Source: Planctomycetota bacterium (GTDB taxonomy: Bacteria > Planctomycetota > UBA1135 > UBA2386). From it: a DNA stretch of 6,116 nucleotides. This document shows, in pieces, positions 1-5,233 of the stretch (positions within the stretch are counted from its first letter, which is position 1; each line of letters starts with the position of its first letter). Location of the stretch: the NCBI GenBank assembly GCA_003235605.1, contig QJVU01000379.1, forward strand, positions 1 to 6,116, given 5' to 3'. Position numbers and translations under genes: made by a program. The notes under the pieces were generated by a model that saw nothing but the letters and a program-made list of their open reading frames with translations, was not told the DNA's origin and made no database searches.

Positions 1-117
1 GTTGGACATGATCCTCAGGTTGTGGCGGACGTGATCCAGGAAGATCACCAGCGCCGGGCTGAAGATCTTCGCCAGCGTGGTCTCGGGGATCTCGTATTCC
101 CCCGGGCTCCAGCTCAC
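1..117 (-). CDS. Type III PLP-dependent enzyme (alanine racemase N-terminal / D-threonine aldolase-like), 5' part only
   Basis: The gene enters from the left edge and only its first 39 codons are present, read leftward. It starts with GTG at 117-115, which overlaps the TGA stop of the isomerase gene (GTGA), so translation is probably coupled. There is no other credible start in this frame. The visible protein contains TTLAKIFSPALVIFLDHVRH followed by NLRIM. The pattern PAL..(F/L)D...(R)N(L/I)..M is how the barrel domain of type III PLP enzymes begins (alanine racemase, D-threonine aldolase, D-serine dehydratase). In that family the PLP-binding lysine lies a little further on, outside this window, so catalytic competence cannot be judged. 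Substrate is unknown; members act on D-amino acids or beta-hydroxy amino acids. The family call is an inference from one short motif. Confidence 0.62.
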   Translation of the reverse strand, partial: MSWSPGEYEIPETTLAKIFSPALVIFLDHVRHNLRIMSN

Positions 118-1715
118 GATGGCCGGCTGAACTCCCGGCCGTTCTCGTCCCAGATCAGGTAGCCGATGTCCATGCGCGCGCACAGCTCGATCAGCTCGGG
201 GATCCAGTCGCCGTAGACGAAGCCCAGGTGGTTGCTGGGCCACTTCTTGCCCATCACCCGGTCGTTCACCGGTATCAGTCCCTCGATGATCGGCCAGGCC
301 TTGTTGTACTCGTCGTGGCGCTCGGGAGAGACATCTACCGTGTCCAGGGGACAGGCCACCATGTAGAGGCGGCCGTTCTCCACGCCCAGGCGCGCCACCG
401 TCATCCGCTGGCCCCCCGCCGTGCGGGACCTCACCGCCGCGCCGCCCGCGGCATAGAAGTGCTCCTGGCCCGGGTACTCCGTGGCCGTGGCCTTTTCCTC
501 CCTGCTCCAGTCCCGGTGCCCGGCGAACCACTGCGGGTGCTGGCCACAGTTGACGATCGCCAGCAAGGTCTCCTCCTTGCCGTTCTTCTTCTCGGTCTTC
601 ACGTAGCGGAAGTCGCCGAACCCCGACGGCTCCTGGGTCAGTTCCTTCAACAGGTACTGGGTGTACATGGTCGGCATGTCGGTCTCACAAGAGGTCGGCA
701 CCATGCGGTTCTCCCTGCCGTTCATGTCGACGTTGTCCCCGAGAAACGCGGTCGCCTGGCAGCAGGTCGCGAATTGGCCGGAGCACTCATCCTGGCACTT
801 GATGGTCACGGCACCGGCCCCCTTCTCTGCGGCAATGTCCCGGGTGGCGATGAACATCCCCACCTGCAGCGCGTATTTGTCTCGACTCACCTCCCGCTCC
901 GGGATCGCCTTGAACTTCTCCGGGTTCTGGTCGTAGACATTGGCCACCGCCTGTTTGACCTCGGGATGCTTGATGGCGGTGATGGCGCTCCTGCCCGGCT
1001 CCCCCGCCCAGTCGAACATCCCGAAGGCCCTGTCCAGGAACACCTGCTGGTCCAAGGCCTCCGAGGTTATCCCCCATCGCTTGGTCAGCTCCTCCTGGTT
1101 GATCCGCGTGGTGGGCATCTGCAGGGAGAAGCTGCCGAACTCGATGGCGTGCAGCTTGTGCAGGTTCTCGACGACATTCCTCACCTTCCTCTCGCTGGCT
1201 GCCCGAGCCACGAAGTTGTCCAGGATCCCGCACAGCTCCTGCCAGAAGCCGTCGTCGTCGAAGTCACCATAGACGTGGCAGAAGCTGTCCCCGGTCTGGT
1301 TGAACGCCCCGGCGGTGGCCATCCCGGAGACCATCCCCGGCACCGTCGTGTCCTGGATCGAGGCCATGACCAGACGAGGCTTGGCCGTCGCGTCGCGATT
1401 CCTCAGCAGCTGCTCGAAGCTGGCCATCACCATCTGGCTGGTCTGGGGAAAGGTCCAGGTCTGGTGCACGTTCACCAACCCGAGGACGCCGGCCTCGAAG
1501 AACTCCTGGGCGTACTCCTGGCACAGCCGGGTGGTGTAGCAGAGCTTGCTCCAGCCCTCGCGCCTGGCGCCGGGATACACCACCTCGTAGCGGCCGTCCT
1601 CCCGCAACCGGTTCACCAGGTTCTCTAGGGTGCGGATGTCGCCTTCGGCACAGTCCTTCATCACCCAGGGACGCGGATCGTAGCCGCTGAACACACCGAT
1701 CTTGGGCTTGGTCAT
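114..1715 (-). CDS. L-fucose/L-arabinose isomerase family protein (FucI-like sugar isomerase)
   Basis: Predicted cytoplasmic aldose-ketose isomerase of 533 residues, somewhat shorter than E. coli FucI (about 590). The N-terminus (KIGVFSGYDPRPWVM, residues 5-19) fits the first strand of the FucI-type Rossmann-like domain. The C-terminus has SNHLGFVYGDWIPELIELCA (494-513), which parallels the FucI stretch NHGAISYGHIGADLITLA around its metal-binding histidine, so His496 is a likely ligand. Other likely ligands are Glu310 (CQDEC) and Glu344 or Asp346 (CETD); these assignments are by analogy. The ATG at 1715-1713 is preceded by AAGAGAG (1727-1721) with a 5-base gap. The protein is rich in cysteine near the presumed metal site (307, 311, 318, 319, 343). 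It is the first visible gene of a leftward unit, coupled to the PLP enzyme, and diverges from the secreted pair. Members of this family use different sugars, so the substrate (fucose, arabinose or another) is not settled; an AraB-type kinase in the window makes a pentose or deoxyhexose plausible. Confidence 0.85.
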   Translation of the reverse strand: MTKPKIGVFSGYDPRPWVMKDCAEGDIRTLENLVNRLREDGRYEVVYPGARREGWSKLCYTTRLCQEYAQEFFEAGVLGLVNVHQTWTFPQTSQMVMASFEQLLRNRDATAKPRLVMASIQDTTVPGMVSGMATAGAFNQTGDSFCHVYGDFDDDGFWQELCGILDNFVARAASERKVRNVVENLHKLHAIEFGSFSLQMPTTRINQEELTKRWGITSEALDQQVFLDRAFGMFDWAGEPGRSAITAIKHPEVKQAVANVYDQNPEKFKAIPEREVSRDKYALQVGMFIATRDIAAEKGAGAVTIKCQDECSGQFATCCQATAFLGDNVDMNGRENRMVPTSCETDMPTMYTQYLLKELTQEPSGFGDFRYVKTEKKNGKEETLLAIVNCGQHPQWFAGHRDWSREEKATATEYPGQEHFYAAGGAAVRSRTAGGQRMTVARLGVENGRLYMVACPLDTVDVSPERHDEYNKAWPIIEGLIPVNDRVMGKKWPSNHLGFVYGDWIPELIELCARMDIGYLIWDENGREFSRPS

Positions 1716-1844
1716 GGCAGCTCTCTTGTTGGGGGGGAGGGAGCGAAACCCCTGGAGGGTACTTGAGTCCGGACCTCAGGACAAACGAGGCGGGTGTGAC
1801 TGTCGCGGGTTTTCTGGGTTTGGCTTGCCACCTTCCCCCTCACC

Positions 1845-1866
1845 TTGCGCTCGGGGATTGGTAGGC
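1845..1866 (+). repeat. Leader element, copy 1 (TTGCGC...GGTAGGC)
   Basis: TTGCGC (1845-1850) is followed after 9 bases by GGTAGGC (1860-1866), about 70 bases before the first secreted gene. The same two words occur 8 bases apart at 2555-2575, at nearly the same distance from the second gene's start. It is probably a duplicated promoter or 5' UTR remnant. The spacing does not fit a standard -35/-10 pair, so no function is assigned. Confidence 0.45.
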
Positions 1867-1921
1867 ACGAAGCCCACGCCACAACGTCTATTCAGGACAC
1901 AAAGCGAAGAAAGGAGAGAAG

Positions 1922-1927
1922 AAGGAG
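1922..1927 (+). promoter_or_regulatory. Shine-Dalgarno site of secreted protein 1 (decides the start)
   Basis: AAGGAG lies 7 bases before the ATG at 1935. This fixes the start there. The reading frame stays open upstream to a TTG at 1845, but that start has no ribosome binding site and would bury the signal peptide behind 30 extra residues. Confidence 0.85.
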
Positions 1928-1934
1928 ATTTGCC

Positions 1935-2423
1935 ATGTTCACCAATCCGATTGCACGCAGTTCTCTGATCGCCTGCATGGTCCTCGCGGGCGCTTTCACC
2001 CCGGCTGACAACCCGCCTCACATGATGGCCGAGTTCGAGTCCGACCAGACCCAACTGTCGGTCCAGAAGGGTGGTTGGCAGCCCTTCCACCTGCGCGCCG
2101 GCGTGGAGGAAGGCAACCGGTGGTACCTGATCCTGGGATCGCTCTCCGGCACCGCGCCCGGCATCCGTGTCCAGGACGTCACGATCCCGCTGAACTATGA
2201 CATCTACACCGAGTTCTGCCTGACCCGGCCGAACGCAGGTTTCATCAGGAACCAGCTCGGAAGGCTGGACCCGTTGGGCAACGCCGAGGCAGACCTCTAC
2301 CTTCCGGCGGGCCTCGCCAAGGACTTCGTCGGCTCCGAGATCAACCACGCCTACGTGGTGGTCGACGAGCAAGGTCGGATCACCAAGGTCAGCAACGCGG
2401 TATCGCTCCTGCTTGCCGACTAG
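1935..2423 (+). CDS. Small secreted protein, Planctomycetota-type domain (tandem paralogue 1)
   Basis: Encodes 162 residues. The N-terminus (MFTNPIARSSLIACMVLAGA) looks like a Sec signal peptide: Arg8, then a hydrophobic core at 11-21, with a possible signal peptidase I site AGA at 18-20. The mature part is a single domain: KGGWQPFHL (45-53), YLILGSLSGTAPGI (64-77), TIPLNYDIYTEFCLTRPNAG (83-102), a NQLGRLD segment (106-112), LPAGLAKD (123-130), EINHAYVVV (135-143) and VSNAVSLLL (152-160). I recall this pattern from many exported Planctomycetota proteins, usually as a C-terminal domain of a larger protein; here it stands alone. It is probably a small beta-rich extracytoplasmic module. No catalytic motif is visible and the function is unknown. 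The mature protein has one cysteine (95). About half of its residues match the next gene, with which it forms a tandem pair. Confidence 0.85.
   Translation: MFTNPIARSSLIACMVLAGAFTPADNPPHMMAEFESDQTQLSVQKGGWQPFHLRAGVEEGNRWYLILGSLSGTAPGIRVQDVTIPLNYDIYTEFCLTRPNAGFIRNQLGRLDPLGNAEADLYLPAGLAKDFVGSEINHAYVVVDEQGRITKVSNAVSLLLAD
2203..2260 (+). repeat. 58-base perfect repeat, copy 1
   Basis: Identical to 2921-2978 base for base. It covers codons 91-108 (YTEFCLTRPNAGFIRNQL) plus two bases of the codon on each side. In the seven codons before Ile90, which encode the same residues TIPLNYD in both genes, three codons differ synonymously; within the block none of 18 differs. Confidence 0.97.
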
Positions 2424-2452
2424 GCCGACTACCCAGGAAGAAGCGCACCGTT

Positions 2453-2485
2453 CGCGCCGCGGCAGGCACTGCTTGCCGTGGCGCG
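2453..2485 (+). terminator. GC hairpin after secreted protein 1; terminator-like but without an adjacent U-tract
   Basis: Arms 2453-2464 and 2474-2485 pair over 12 base pairs with one G-U wobble and a 9-base loop. It begins 30 bases after the stop codon and resembles the terminator of the second gene. The bases that follow are TCTGCG, not a T-run; the nearest T-run begins 34 bases later. It may be a decayed terminator, a partial attenuator, or an mRNA 3' end stabiliser that lets transcripts continue into the second gene. Confidence 0.5.
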
Positions 2486-2554
2486 TCTGCGTACCTGCCG
2501 GCCAACGACGGGGGGTTGTTTTTTTTTGAGTGGCCGGCGACCTCGCTCGCCGAC

Positions 2555-2575
2555 TTGCGCTTTGAGAAGGTAGGC
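2555..2575 (+). repeat. Leader element, copy 2 (TTGCGC...GGTAGGC)
   Basis: TTGCGC (2555-2560), then GGTAGGC (2569-2575) after 8 bases, matching 1845-1866. It lies about 70-90 bases before the second gene, which suggests the second gene kept its own leader and possibly its own promoter. Confidence 0.45.
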
Positions 2576-2632
2576 GCAAGGAAAACGCCAACACACCACA
2601 CGCCGACCAAGGCGTCCAAACCACAGCCAGAC

Positions 2633-2640
2633 AAGGAGGA
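2633..2640 (+). promoter_or_regulatory. Shine-Dalgarno site of secreted protein 2
   Basis: AAGGAGGA, close to the perfect anti-16S complement, lies 6 bases before the ATG at 2647. It is stronger than the site of the first copy and suggests high translation. Confidence 0.85.
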
Positions 2641-2646
2641 GACCCA

Positions 2647-3138
2647 ATGTTCTTCAAGCCCGTTGCCCACTATTCCGTTGCGGCCTGCCTGATGCTTGCA
2701 GCCGCCTTCACCCCCGAGACTGCGACCGCGCAGGCCGCCCCCGCCCCGCAGTTGGTCGCAGACAGGACCGAGATGTCGGCCAAGACCGGTGGCTGGCAGC
2801 ACTTCGATCTGAACGCCGATCCCCAACGAGGCGGTCAGGGGTACATCATCCTCGGGTCGATCTCCGGCACCGAGCCGGGCGTCCAATTCCAGGGCTTCAC
2901 GATTCCCCTGAACTACGACGTCTACACCGAGTTCTGCCTGACCCGGCCGAACGCAGGTTTCATCAGGAACCAGCTCGGCAAGCTGGATGCCGCTGGCTAT
3001 GCCTCGGCGGACTTCTGGGTTCCGGCCAACCTCGCCAAGGACCTCGTCGGACTCGAGATCACTCACTGCGCCGTGGTGGTCAAGCAAGGGAAGATCACGG
3101 GGGTCAGCAATCCGGCCCGGCTGGTATTGACACAGTGA
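2647..3138 (+). CDS. Small secreted protein, Planctomycetota-type domain (tandem paralogue 2)
   Basis: Encodes 163 residues. The signal peptide is clear: Lys4, hydrophobic core 11-21, and a good signal peptidase I site after Ala28 (ATA then QA). The mature protein is one domain with the same ordered motifs as its upstream neighbour: TGGWQHFDL (47-55), YIILGSISGTEPGV (66-79), FTIPLNYDVYTEFCLTRP (84-101), NQLGKLD (108-114), VPANLAKDLVG (125-135), EITHCAVVV (137-145) and VSNPARLVL (153-161). It has cysteines at 97 and 141 in the mature part, where the first copy has only one. An Ala/Pro-rich linker (28-35) follows the signal peptide. No enzymatic motif is visible, so the function is unknown; a surface, matrix or periplasmic structural or binding role is possible. 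It ends in front of a canonical terminator and converges on the araB-like gene. Confidence 0.87.
   Translation: MFFKPVAHYSVAACLMLAAAFTPETATAQAAPAPQLVADRTEMSAKTGGWQHFDLNADPQRGGQGYIILGSISGTEPGVQFQGFTIPLNYDVYTEFCLTRPNAGFIRNQLGKLDAAGYASADFWVPANLAKDLVGLEITHCAVVVKQGKITGVSNPARLVLTQ
2921..2978 (+). repeat. 58-base perfect repeat, copy 2
   Basis: Identical to 2203-2260. The codon after the shared leucine is glycine in both genes but differs at its third base (GGC here, GGA in copy 1), so identity stops at a synonymous site. On the left it stops at a GTC/ATC (Val/Ile) difference. Confidence 0.97.
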
Positions 3139-3168
3139 AGAGGGGACCTTGAAGGTCGACTGCAATGC

Positions 3169-3207
3169 GCGCCGCGGCAGTGGGGACCCTGCCGCGGCGC
3201 TTTTTTT
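3169..3207 (+). terminator. Intrinsic terminator of secreted protein 2
   Basis: A perfect 12-base-pair stem (GCGCCGCGGCAG at 3169-3180 with CTGCCGCGGCGC at 3189-3200) has an 8-base loop and is followed at once by T7 (3201-3207). It begins 30 bases after the TGA stop. There is no T-run on the other side, so it should not work as an intrinsic terminator for the converging araB-like gene, which ends 24 bases to the right. Confidence 0.95.
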
Positions 3208-3230
3208 GCGCACGTCGCACGGCCCGAAGC

Positions 3231-4817
3231 CTAGCTCTCGTTAGGCCTCGGCAGACGCCGCATCGTCCGAAGCCGGCGCAGCAGGTCCCGCTTCCGGCCG
3301 AAGTGGTCGTGCAGGACCAGGTAGTCCTCGTAGATGTCGCCGTATGCCGCCACTGCCTTGCCCGGTTCGAAGGTGCGTGCCGGCTTCCGGGTCAGACCTG
3401 CCATGTCCCGGCCGGCCGCCAGCGCGCCGTAGATTGCCGCACCCAGTGCCACGGTCTCTTCCACTGCGGAGACCTGCACCGGCAGATCCAGCACATCGGC
3501 ATGGATCTGCATCAGGAGGTCGTTCCTCGTCAAACCGCCGCAGGCGACGATACCCTGGAACTCCACGCCGGCATGGCGCACCGAGTCGAGGATCACCCGG
3601 CATCCAAAGGCGGTGGCCTCGAGACAGGATCGGTAGAGCTCGTGGGGCCTGGAGTCGAGCGTCAAGCCGAACACAGCGCCGGACAGAGCCGGATCCAGGA
3701 GCACGCTGCGGTTGCCGTTCACCCAGTCCAGGAACAGGTGGCCGTTGCTCCCTGGTGGCACGGTACGCGCCTGGTCGGTGAGGGTCTCGTGATCTCCTCG
3801 AGAGGACATGTTCTCGACGAAGAAGGAGAACAAGTCTCCAACCGCCGCCTGGCCCGCCTCGTAGGCATAGAACCCTGGCAGGATTCCGTCCCGGACCACT
3901 CCCATCACACCGGAGATGATCTTCTCCTCCCTGCCGAGGAACAGCTGGCACGCGGACGTCCCCATGATCATCCCGAAGGCACCGGCGTCACGGATGCCCA
4001 TCCCCAGGAGCCCCGAGTGGGCGTCGATCGTGGCTGCAGAGACGGGAATCCCGACGGGAAGAGCCAACTCCTCCGCCATCGCCGCGGTCAACGTGCCCGC
4101 TCGGGTGCCCGGCGACAACAGTGCCCCCCGCAGCTTCTGATCGACGAAACCGGCCAGGGCGGGATGCAGGGTCTCCAGCCACGAGGCATCAGGCCACTGT
4201 CCTGCCCACATTCCTTTGAAACCCGCCGCGCAGAGGTTGCGTGTCCAGTTGCCGGTCAGCCGCCGTACGGCCCAGTCGCCGGCCTCCACGAAGCAGTCGG
4301 CCTCGGCAAAGATGTGCGGCGCGTTCTCGGCAAGTTCCAGGGCCTTCGGGATCAACCACTCGCAGGACAGTTGACCGCCGTAGTTCCTGAGCCAACGGTC
4401 GGCGCCCGTGTGTCGCCGGATCCTCTCCACGTAGGGTTCGGCGCGGTGGTGCTTCCAGAGCTTCACGTAGGCGTGGGGCTCACCGGGATGCTTCACGGAA
4501 AGGGGAACCCCGTCAATGTCCGTGGGCAGTGGCGAGCTGGCGGTGAAATCAATGCCGATACCGATGATGTCCCGCCGGCGAGGATCGCTCTTCGCCACAC
4601 ATGCCTCCAGCGCCGCGCCTGCGGCAGGCATGTAGTCGCCGGCGTCTTGAAGGGCCCAGTTGCCGCCCTCGAGCAGAGTGCCGTCCGCAAGCCGCTGGGA
4701 CATCACACCGTGGGCATAGGGAGACGTTCCTTCGCGGATGTCCTCGGGATCATCCAGGTTCAGGAGCAGGGCACGGCAGCTGAGGGTGCCGAAGTCGAGG
4801 CCGAGCGCATAGGACAT
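3231..4817 (-). CDS. araB: Ribulokinase (AraB-type FGGY carbohydrate kinase)
   Basis: Predicted cytoplasmic kinase that phosphorylates L-ribulose to L-ribulose 5-phosphate with ATP. At 528 residues it is slightly shorter than typical AraB (about 550-570). The first FGGY domain opens with GLDFGTLSCRALLL (6-19), a phosphate-binding loop. AraB-type signatures follow: YAHGVM (34-39), WALQDAGDY (54-62), IDFTASSPLP (89-98), HAYVKLWKHH (115-124), YGGQLSCEWLIPKAL (146-160) and FVEAGDWAVRRLTG (176-189). The likely catalytic base is Asp265 (ATIDAHSG). The second domain has MGTSACQLFL (285-294), GVMGVVRDGILPGFYAYEAG (303-322) and the nucleotide-site stretch ACGGLTRNDLLMQIHADV (425-442). The ATG at 4817 lacks a clear ribosome binding site but lies 10 bases after the arsC-like stop, so coupling is likely. 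AraB enzymes accept several ketopentoses, so L-ribulose is the family default, not proven. No araA or araD is present in the window. Confidence 0.9.
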   Translation of the reverse strand: MSYALGLDFGTLSCRALLLNLDDPEDIREGTSPYAHGVMSQRLADGTLLEGGNWALQDAGDYMPAAGAALEACVAKSDPRRRDIIGIGIDFTASSPLPTDIDGVPLSVKHPGEPHAYVKLWKHHRAEPYVERIRRHTGADRWLRNYGGQLSCEWLIPKALELAENAPHIFAEADCFVEAGDWAVRRLTGNWTRNLCAAGFKGMWAGQWPDASWLETLHPALAGFVDQKLRGALLSPGTRAGTLTAAMAEELALPVGIPVSAATIDAHSGLLGMGIRDAGAFGMIMGTSACQLFLGREEKIISGVMGVVRDGILPGFYAYEAGQAAVGDLFSFFVENMSSRGDHETLTDQARTVPPGSNGHLFLDWVNGNRSVLLDPALSGAVFGLTLDSRPHELYRSCLEATAFGCRVILDSVRHAGVEFQGIVACGGLTRNDLLMQIHADVLDLPVQVSAVEETVALGAAIYGALAAGRDMAGLTRKPARTFEPGKAVAAYGDIYEDYLVLHDHFGRKRDLLRRLRTMRRLPRPNES

Positions 4818-4827
4818 GGTGCGAGAA

Positions 4828-5187
4828 CTACGTGACCAACAGCTGATTCACGTTCTCCGGAGGGCGTCCGATAACCGCACGGTCTCCATGCACGAGGATC
4901 GGCCGTTCGAGCAGGATCCGGTTCTGGACCATGGCACGTATCAGGTCCTCTCCCTGCAGTTCGTCACAGCCGATCTCGCTGTAGACGGACTCCTTGGTGC
5001 GCATCATCTCCCGAGGGTCGCTGATCCCCAACTTCGTCATCAGCAACGTCAGGTCCTCCTCGGTCAACGGATCCTCCATGTAGTGGACCAGCTCAAAGGG
5101 CACGCCACGCTCCTCCAGGATCGCCTTGACAGCGCGGCTCTTGGAGCAACGCGGGTTGTGGTAGAGGCGGGTGTCATGTGTGCTCAT
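4828..5187 (-). CDS. arsC: ArsC-family arsenate reductase (glutaredoxin-dependent type)
   Basis: Encodes 119 residues with the thioredoxin-like ArsC fold. The N-terminal RLYHNPRCSKSR (7-18) has the catalytic cysteine at 14. Arg63 (MMRTKE), Arg95 (LLERPI) and Arg108 (AVIGRPPENV) match the three arginines that bind oxyanion in plasmid R773 ArsC (60, 94, 107), at nearly the same spacing. The family reduces arsenate to arsenite with glutathione and glutaredoxin (EC 1.20.4.1). The same fold includes poorly characterised Spx/YffB-like reductases, but the arginine set favours arsenate reductase. No arsenite pump, ArsR regulator or other arsenic gene is visible nearby. It is the first gene of a leftward pair, with the ribulokinase 10 bases behind. 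There is no good Shine-Dalgarno sequence before the ATG at 5187. Confidence 0.88.
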   Translation of the reverse strand: MSTHDTRLYHNPRCSKSRAVKAILEERGVPFELVHYMEDPLTEEDLTLLMTKLGISDPREMMRTKESVYSEIGCDELQGEDLIRAMVQNRILLERPILVHGDRAVIGRPPENVNQLLVT

Positions 5188-5233
5188 GGGTTAGGCTTGA
5201 AGACCGTGGCCCCAAGGCTACGGAAAACCGAGG
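5188..5233. promoter_or_regulatory. Short divergent spacer between the arsC-like and methyltransferase genes
   Basis: Only 46 bases separate two divergent start codons, so promoters must overlap each other or reach into the coding regions. No recognisable -35/-10 pair is seen on either strand. TAGGCTT (5192-5198) and AAGGCTA (5214-5220) form an inverted repeat with one mismatch, a possible operator or chance match. Confidence 0.3.

Larger units (their letters stand above)
1716..1934. promoter_or_regulatory. Divergent intergenic region between the isomerase gene and secreted protein 1
   Basis: These 219 bases must hold the promoters of both flanking genes. No strong sigma-70 promoter is visible. 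The best minus-strand candidate is TTGTCC (1784-1779), 17 bases, then TACCCT (1761-1756), which is weak. Near it is an imperfect dyad, TGAG at 1764-1767 and CTCA at 1775-1778 around the 8-base palindrome GTCCGGAC (1767-1774), a possible operator for the sugar operon. A G7 run lies at 1731-1737. The right half, from about 1845, resembles the leader of the second secreted gene. The last 30 bases are purine-rich and include the ribosome binding site. The region is real as an intergenic space; the individual sites are guesses. Confidence 0.35.
2424..2646 (+). other. Intergenic region between the two secreted-protein genes
   Basis: These 223 bases hold, in order, a 12-base-pair GC hairpin (2453-2485), a G6 run (2510-2515) and a T9 run (2519-2527) enclosed by the inverted repeat GCCGGCCA (2497-2504) and TGGCCGGC (2531-2538), then the second leader element (2555-2575) and the ribosome binding site at 2633-2640. 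No small gene is supported. A third pairing, CGGCAGG (2460-2466) with CCTGCCG (2494-2500), would compete with both hairpins. Confidence 0.6.
1845..3207 (+). repeat. Tandem duplication of a leader-gene-hairpin unit (period about 710-718 bases)
   Basis: Four landmarks repeat at nearly constant offset: the TTGCGC...GGTAGGC leader words (1845 and 2555, offset 710), the start codons (1935 and 2647, offset 712), the 58-base identical block (2203 and 2921, offset 718), and the word CGCGCCGCGGCAG that opens each downstream hairpin (2453 and 3168, offset 715). This indicates that a whole transcription unit was duplicated, not just the coding sequence. The copies have since diverged widely. The GC hairpins could instead be a common terminator type in this genome, so the outer limits are uncertain. 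Confidence 0.7.

Noticed and set aside
228..1628. A 466-codon open frame on the plus strand opposite the isomerase gene
   Set aside because: Its translation is low-complexity, rich in Leu, Val, Arg, Gly and His, without motifs, and the minus strand carries a convincing FucI-family protein.
1845..1934. Extension of secreted protein 1 to a TTG start at 1845
   Set aside because: It would add 30 residues (Arg/His/Lys-rich) before a clear signal peptide. The ATG at 1935 has an ideal AAGGAG site and aligns with the start of the second copy.
1965..1976. Lipobox-like LIAC (residues 11-14) in secreted protein 1, and VAAC in copy 2
   Set aside because: The cysteine lies in the middle of the hydrophobic core, too close to the N-terminus, and the core continues after it. 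Copy 2 has a better signal peptidase I site after residue 28. A lipoprotein is not excluded but less likely.
3169..3207. The strong hairpin as a bidirectional terminator also serving the ribulokinase gene
   Set aside because: Read on the minus strand the stem is followed by GCATTGCAG rather than a T-run, so it lacks the second half of an intrinsic terminator in that direction.
1776..3213. Two long minus-strand frames (1776-2657 and 2389-3213) opposite the secreted pair
   Set aside because: They look similar to each other only because the plus-strand genes are paralogues. They run through the leader, hairpin and terminator sequences and have no domain.
3165..4835. A 556-codon open frame on the plus strand opposite the ribulokinase gene
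   Set aside because: The minus strand encodes a clear AraB-type kinase with all motifs. The opposite translation has no recognisable domain, begins inside the terminator hairpin, and is a usual side effect of high third-position GC.
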